From NCBI GenBank assembly GCA_963740205.1, contig CAVUDD010000004.1:190075-254074 (forward strand): a stretch of 64,000 nucleotides of DNA, given 5' to 3'. Both the position numbers and the translations under genes were made by a program. Shown in pieces: positions 64,000 to 64,000 of the stretch. Each line of letters starts with the position of its first letter. Within the stretch, counting starts at the first letter, position 1. The DNA comes from UBA2137 sp963740205. GTDB taxonomy: Bacteria; Pseudomonadota; Alphaproteobacteria; Micavibrionales; Micavibrionaceae. A model generated the notes under the pieces. It was given only the letters and a program-made list of their open reading frames with translations. It had not been told where the DNA came from and searched no databases.

Positions 64000-64000
64000 A

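Larger units (their letters stand above)
58287..64000 (-). pseudogene. Giant SF2 helicase with DUF1998/MZB C-terminus, partial and frameshifted
   Basis: One gene of at least 1,900 codons, entering from beyond the right edge. Order: motif Ia and DEAH box, long insert with zinc fingers, motif IV, motifs V-VI, linker, DUF1998/MZB domain with four-Cys motif, and a unique C-terminal region of about 270 residues. Fragments are listed separately. The size and arrangement resemble Druantia DruE and the DrmA/DrmB pair of DISARM, and more distantly MrfA/YprA. Between frameshifts the reading is free of stops and keeps conserved motifs, so damage is recent or artefactual. Motif I is outside the window. 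Confidence 0.75.

Noticed and set aside
1..64000. CRISPR array, rRNA genes, prophage or insertion sequence
   Set aside because: No regularly spaced repeats, rRNA stretches, transposase, integrase or phage structural genes were seen on either strand.
58287..64000. Calling the helicase definitively DruE or DrmA
   Set aside because: Domain order fits the wider family, but no diagnostic partner gene is in view and the N-terminus is missing.

Overview
The window reads as a moderately AT-rich chromosome segment of an alphaproteobacterium (positions 1 to about 55,730) joined to about 8.3 kb of visibly GC-richer DNA of different character (about 55,732 to 64,000). The alphaproteobacterial assignment rests on gene order and families: nrdR-ribE-ribB-ribH-nusB; the run bamE-like, ubiquinol-cytochrome c chaperone, DUF177, rpmF, plsX, fabH, ihfA, MerR, tRNA-Pro(GGG); glpX-yhhQ-recJ; an LdtR-type MarR regulator; a DUF6898 protein; and MotA/MotB of alphaproteobacterial type. 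The valyl-tRNA synthetase is of the archaeal-like type best known from Rickettsia, although the cell is clearly not reduced: it encodes flagellar motor, folate, riboflavin, purine and heme functions.

Layout: 1-7.5 kb, AsmA-like protein, fumC, a double-SIS MurQ/GCKR-like gene broken by a frameshift, purE-purK. 7.6-12.2 kb, pfk, two PH-domain membrane proteins, an L,D-transpeptidase and a Tat-exported YcbK-like peptidase. 12.2-17.2 kb, a folate/DNA block (degenerate folK, folK, folP, recO, parC). 17.2-20 kb, orphan genes and a tandem pair of arginyl/leucyl-tRNA-protein transferases. 20-25.7 kb, motB-motA, archaeal-type valS, hemB. 25.8-30.6 kb, a frameshifted HIBYL-CoA hydrolase, ldtR, three small unassigned genes, glutaryl-CoA dehydrogenase. 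30.5-35.8 kb, rpiB, glyA, nrdR, rib genes, nusB, fliL-like. 36-44.4 kb, K+-independent H+-pyrophosphatase, envelope and fatty-acid genes, ihfA, tRNA-Pro. 44.4-50.4 kb, cutA, a cluster of palindromes, rplM-rpsI, a lipoprotein, glpX-yhhQ-recJ.

50.4-54.7 kb is a compact regulated locus: an NrsF-like DUF1109 anti-sigma factor and its ECF sigma factor, divergent from a bufferin operon (Cys-rich DUF2282 precursor, DUF692/MNIO enzyme, DUF2063 partner, DoxX), followed by a Cys-rich membrane protein. I find two divergent copies of one promoter, GTAACC-N16-CGTAT, one in front of the bufferin operon and one in front of the sigma gene, so the sigma factor very probably controls both and starts further downstream than the longest reading frame suggests.

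At about 55,732 a sodium:solute symporter gene stops in mid-domain and the composition, strand and frameshift density all change. The right part, read on the minus strand, is a three-gene operon joined by TGATG and TAATG overlaps: a giant SF2 helicase with a DUF1998/MZB C-terminus (resembling the Druantia DruE and DISARM DrmA/DrmB families; its N-terminus lies beyond the window), a NERD-domain SF1 helicase, and an unrecognised protein of about 270 residues. It looks like an uncharacterised nucleic-acid or phage-defence module, but it contains well over ten frameshifts, several of which look like shortened homopolymers, so a chimeric join or low-quality contig end is a serious alternative to true insertion. 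A smaller number of similar frameshifts occur in the left part.
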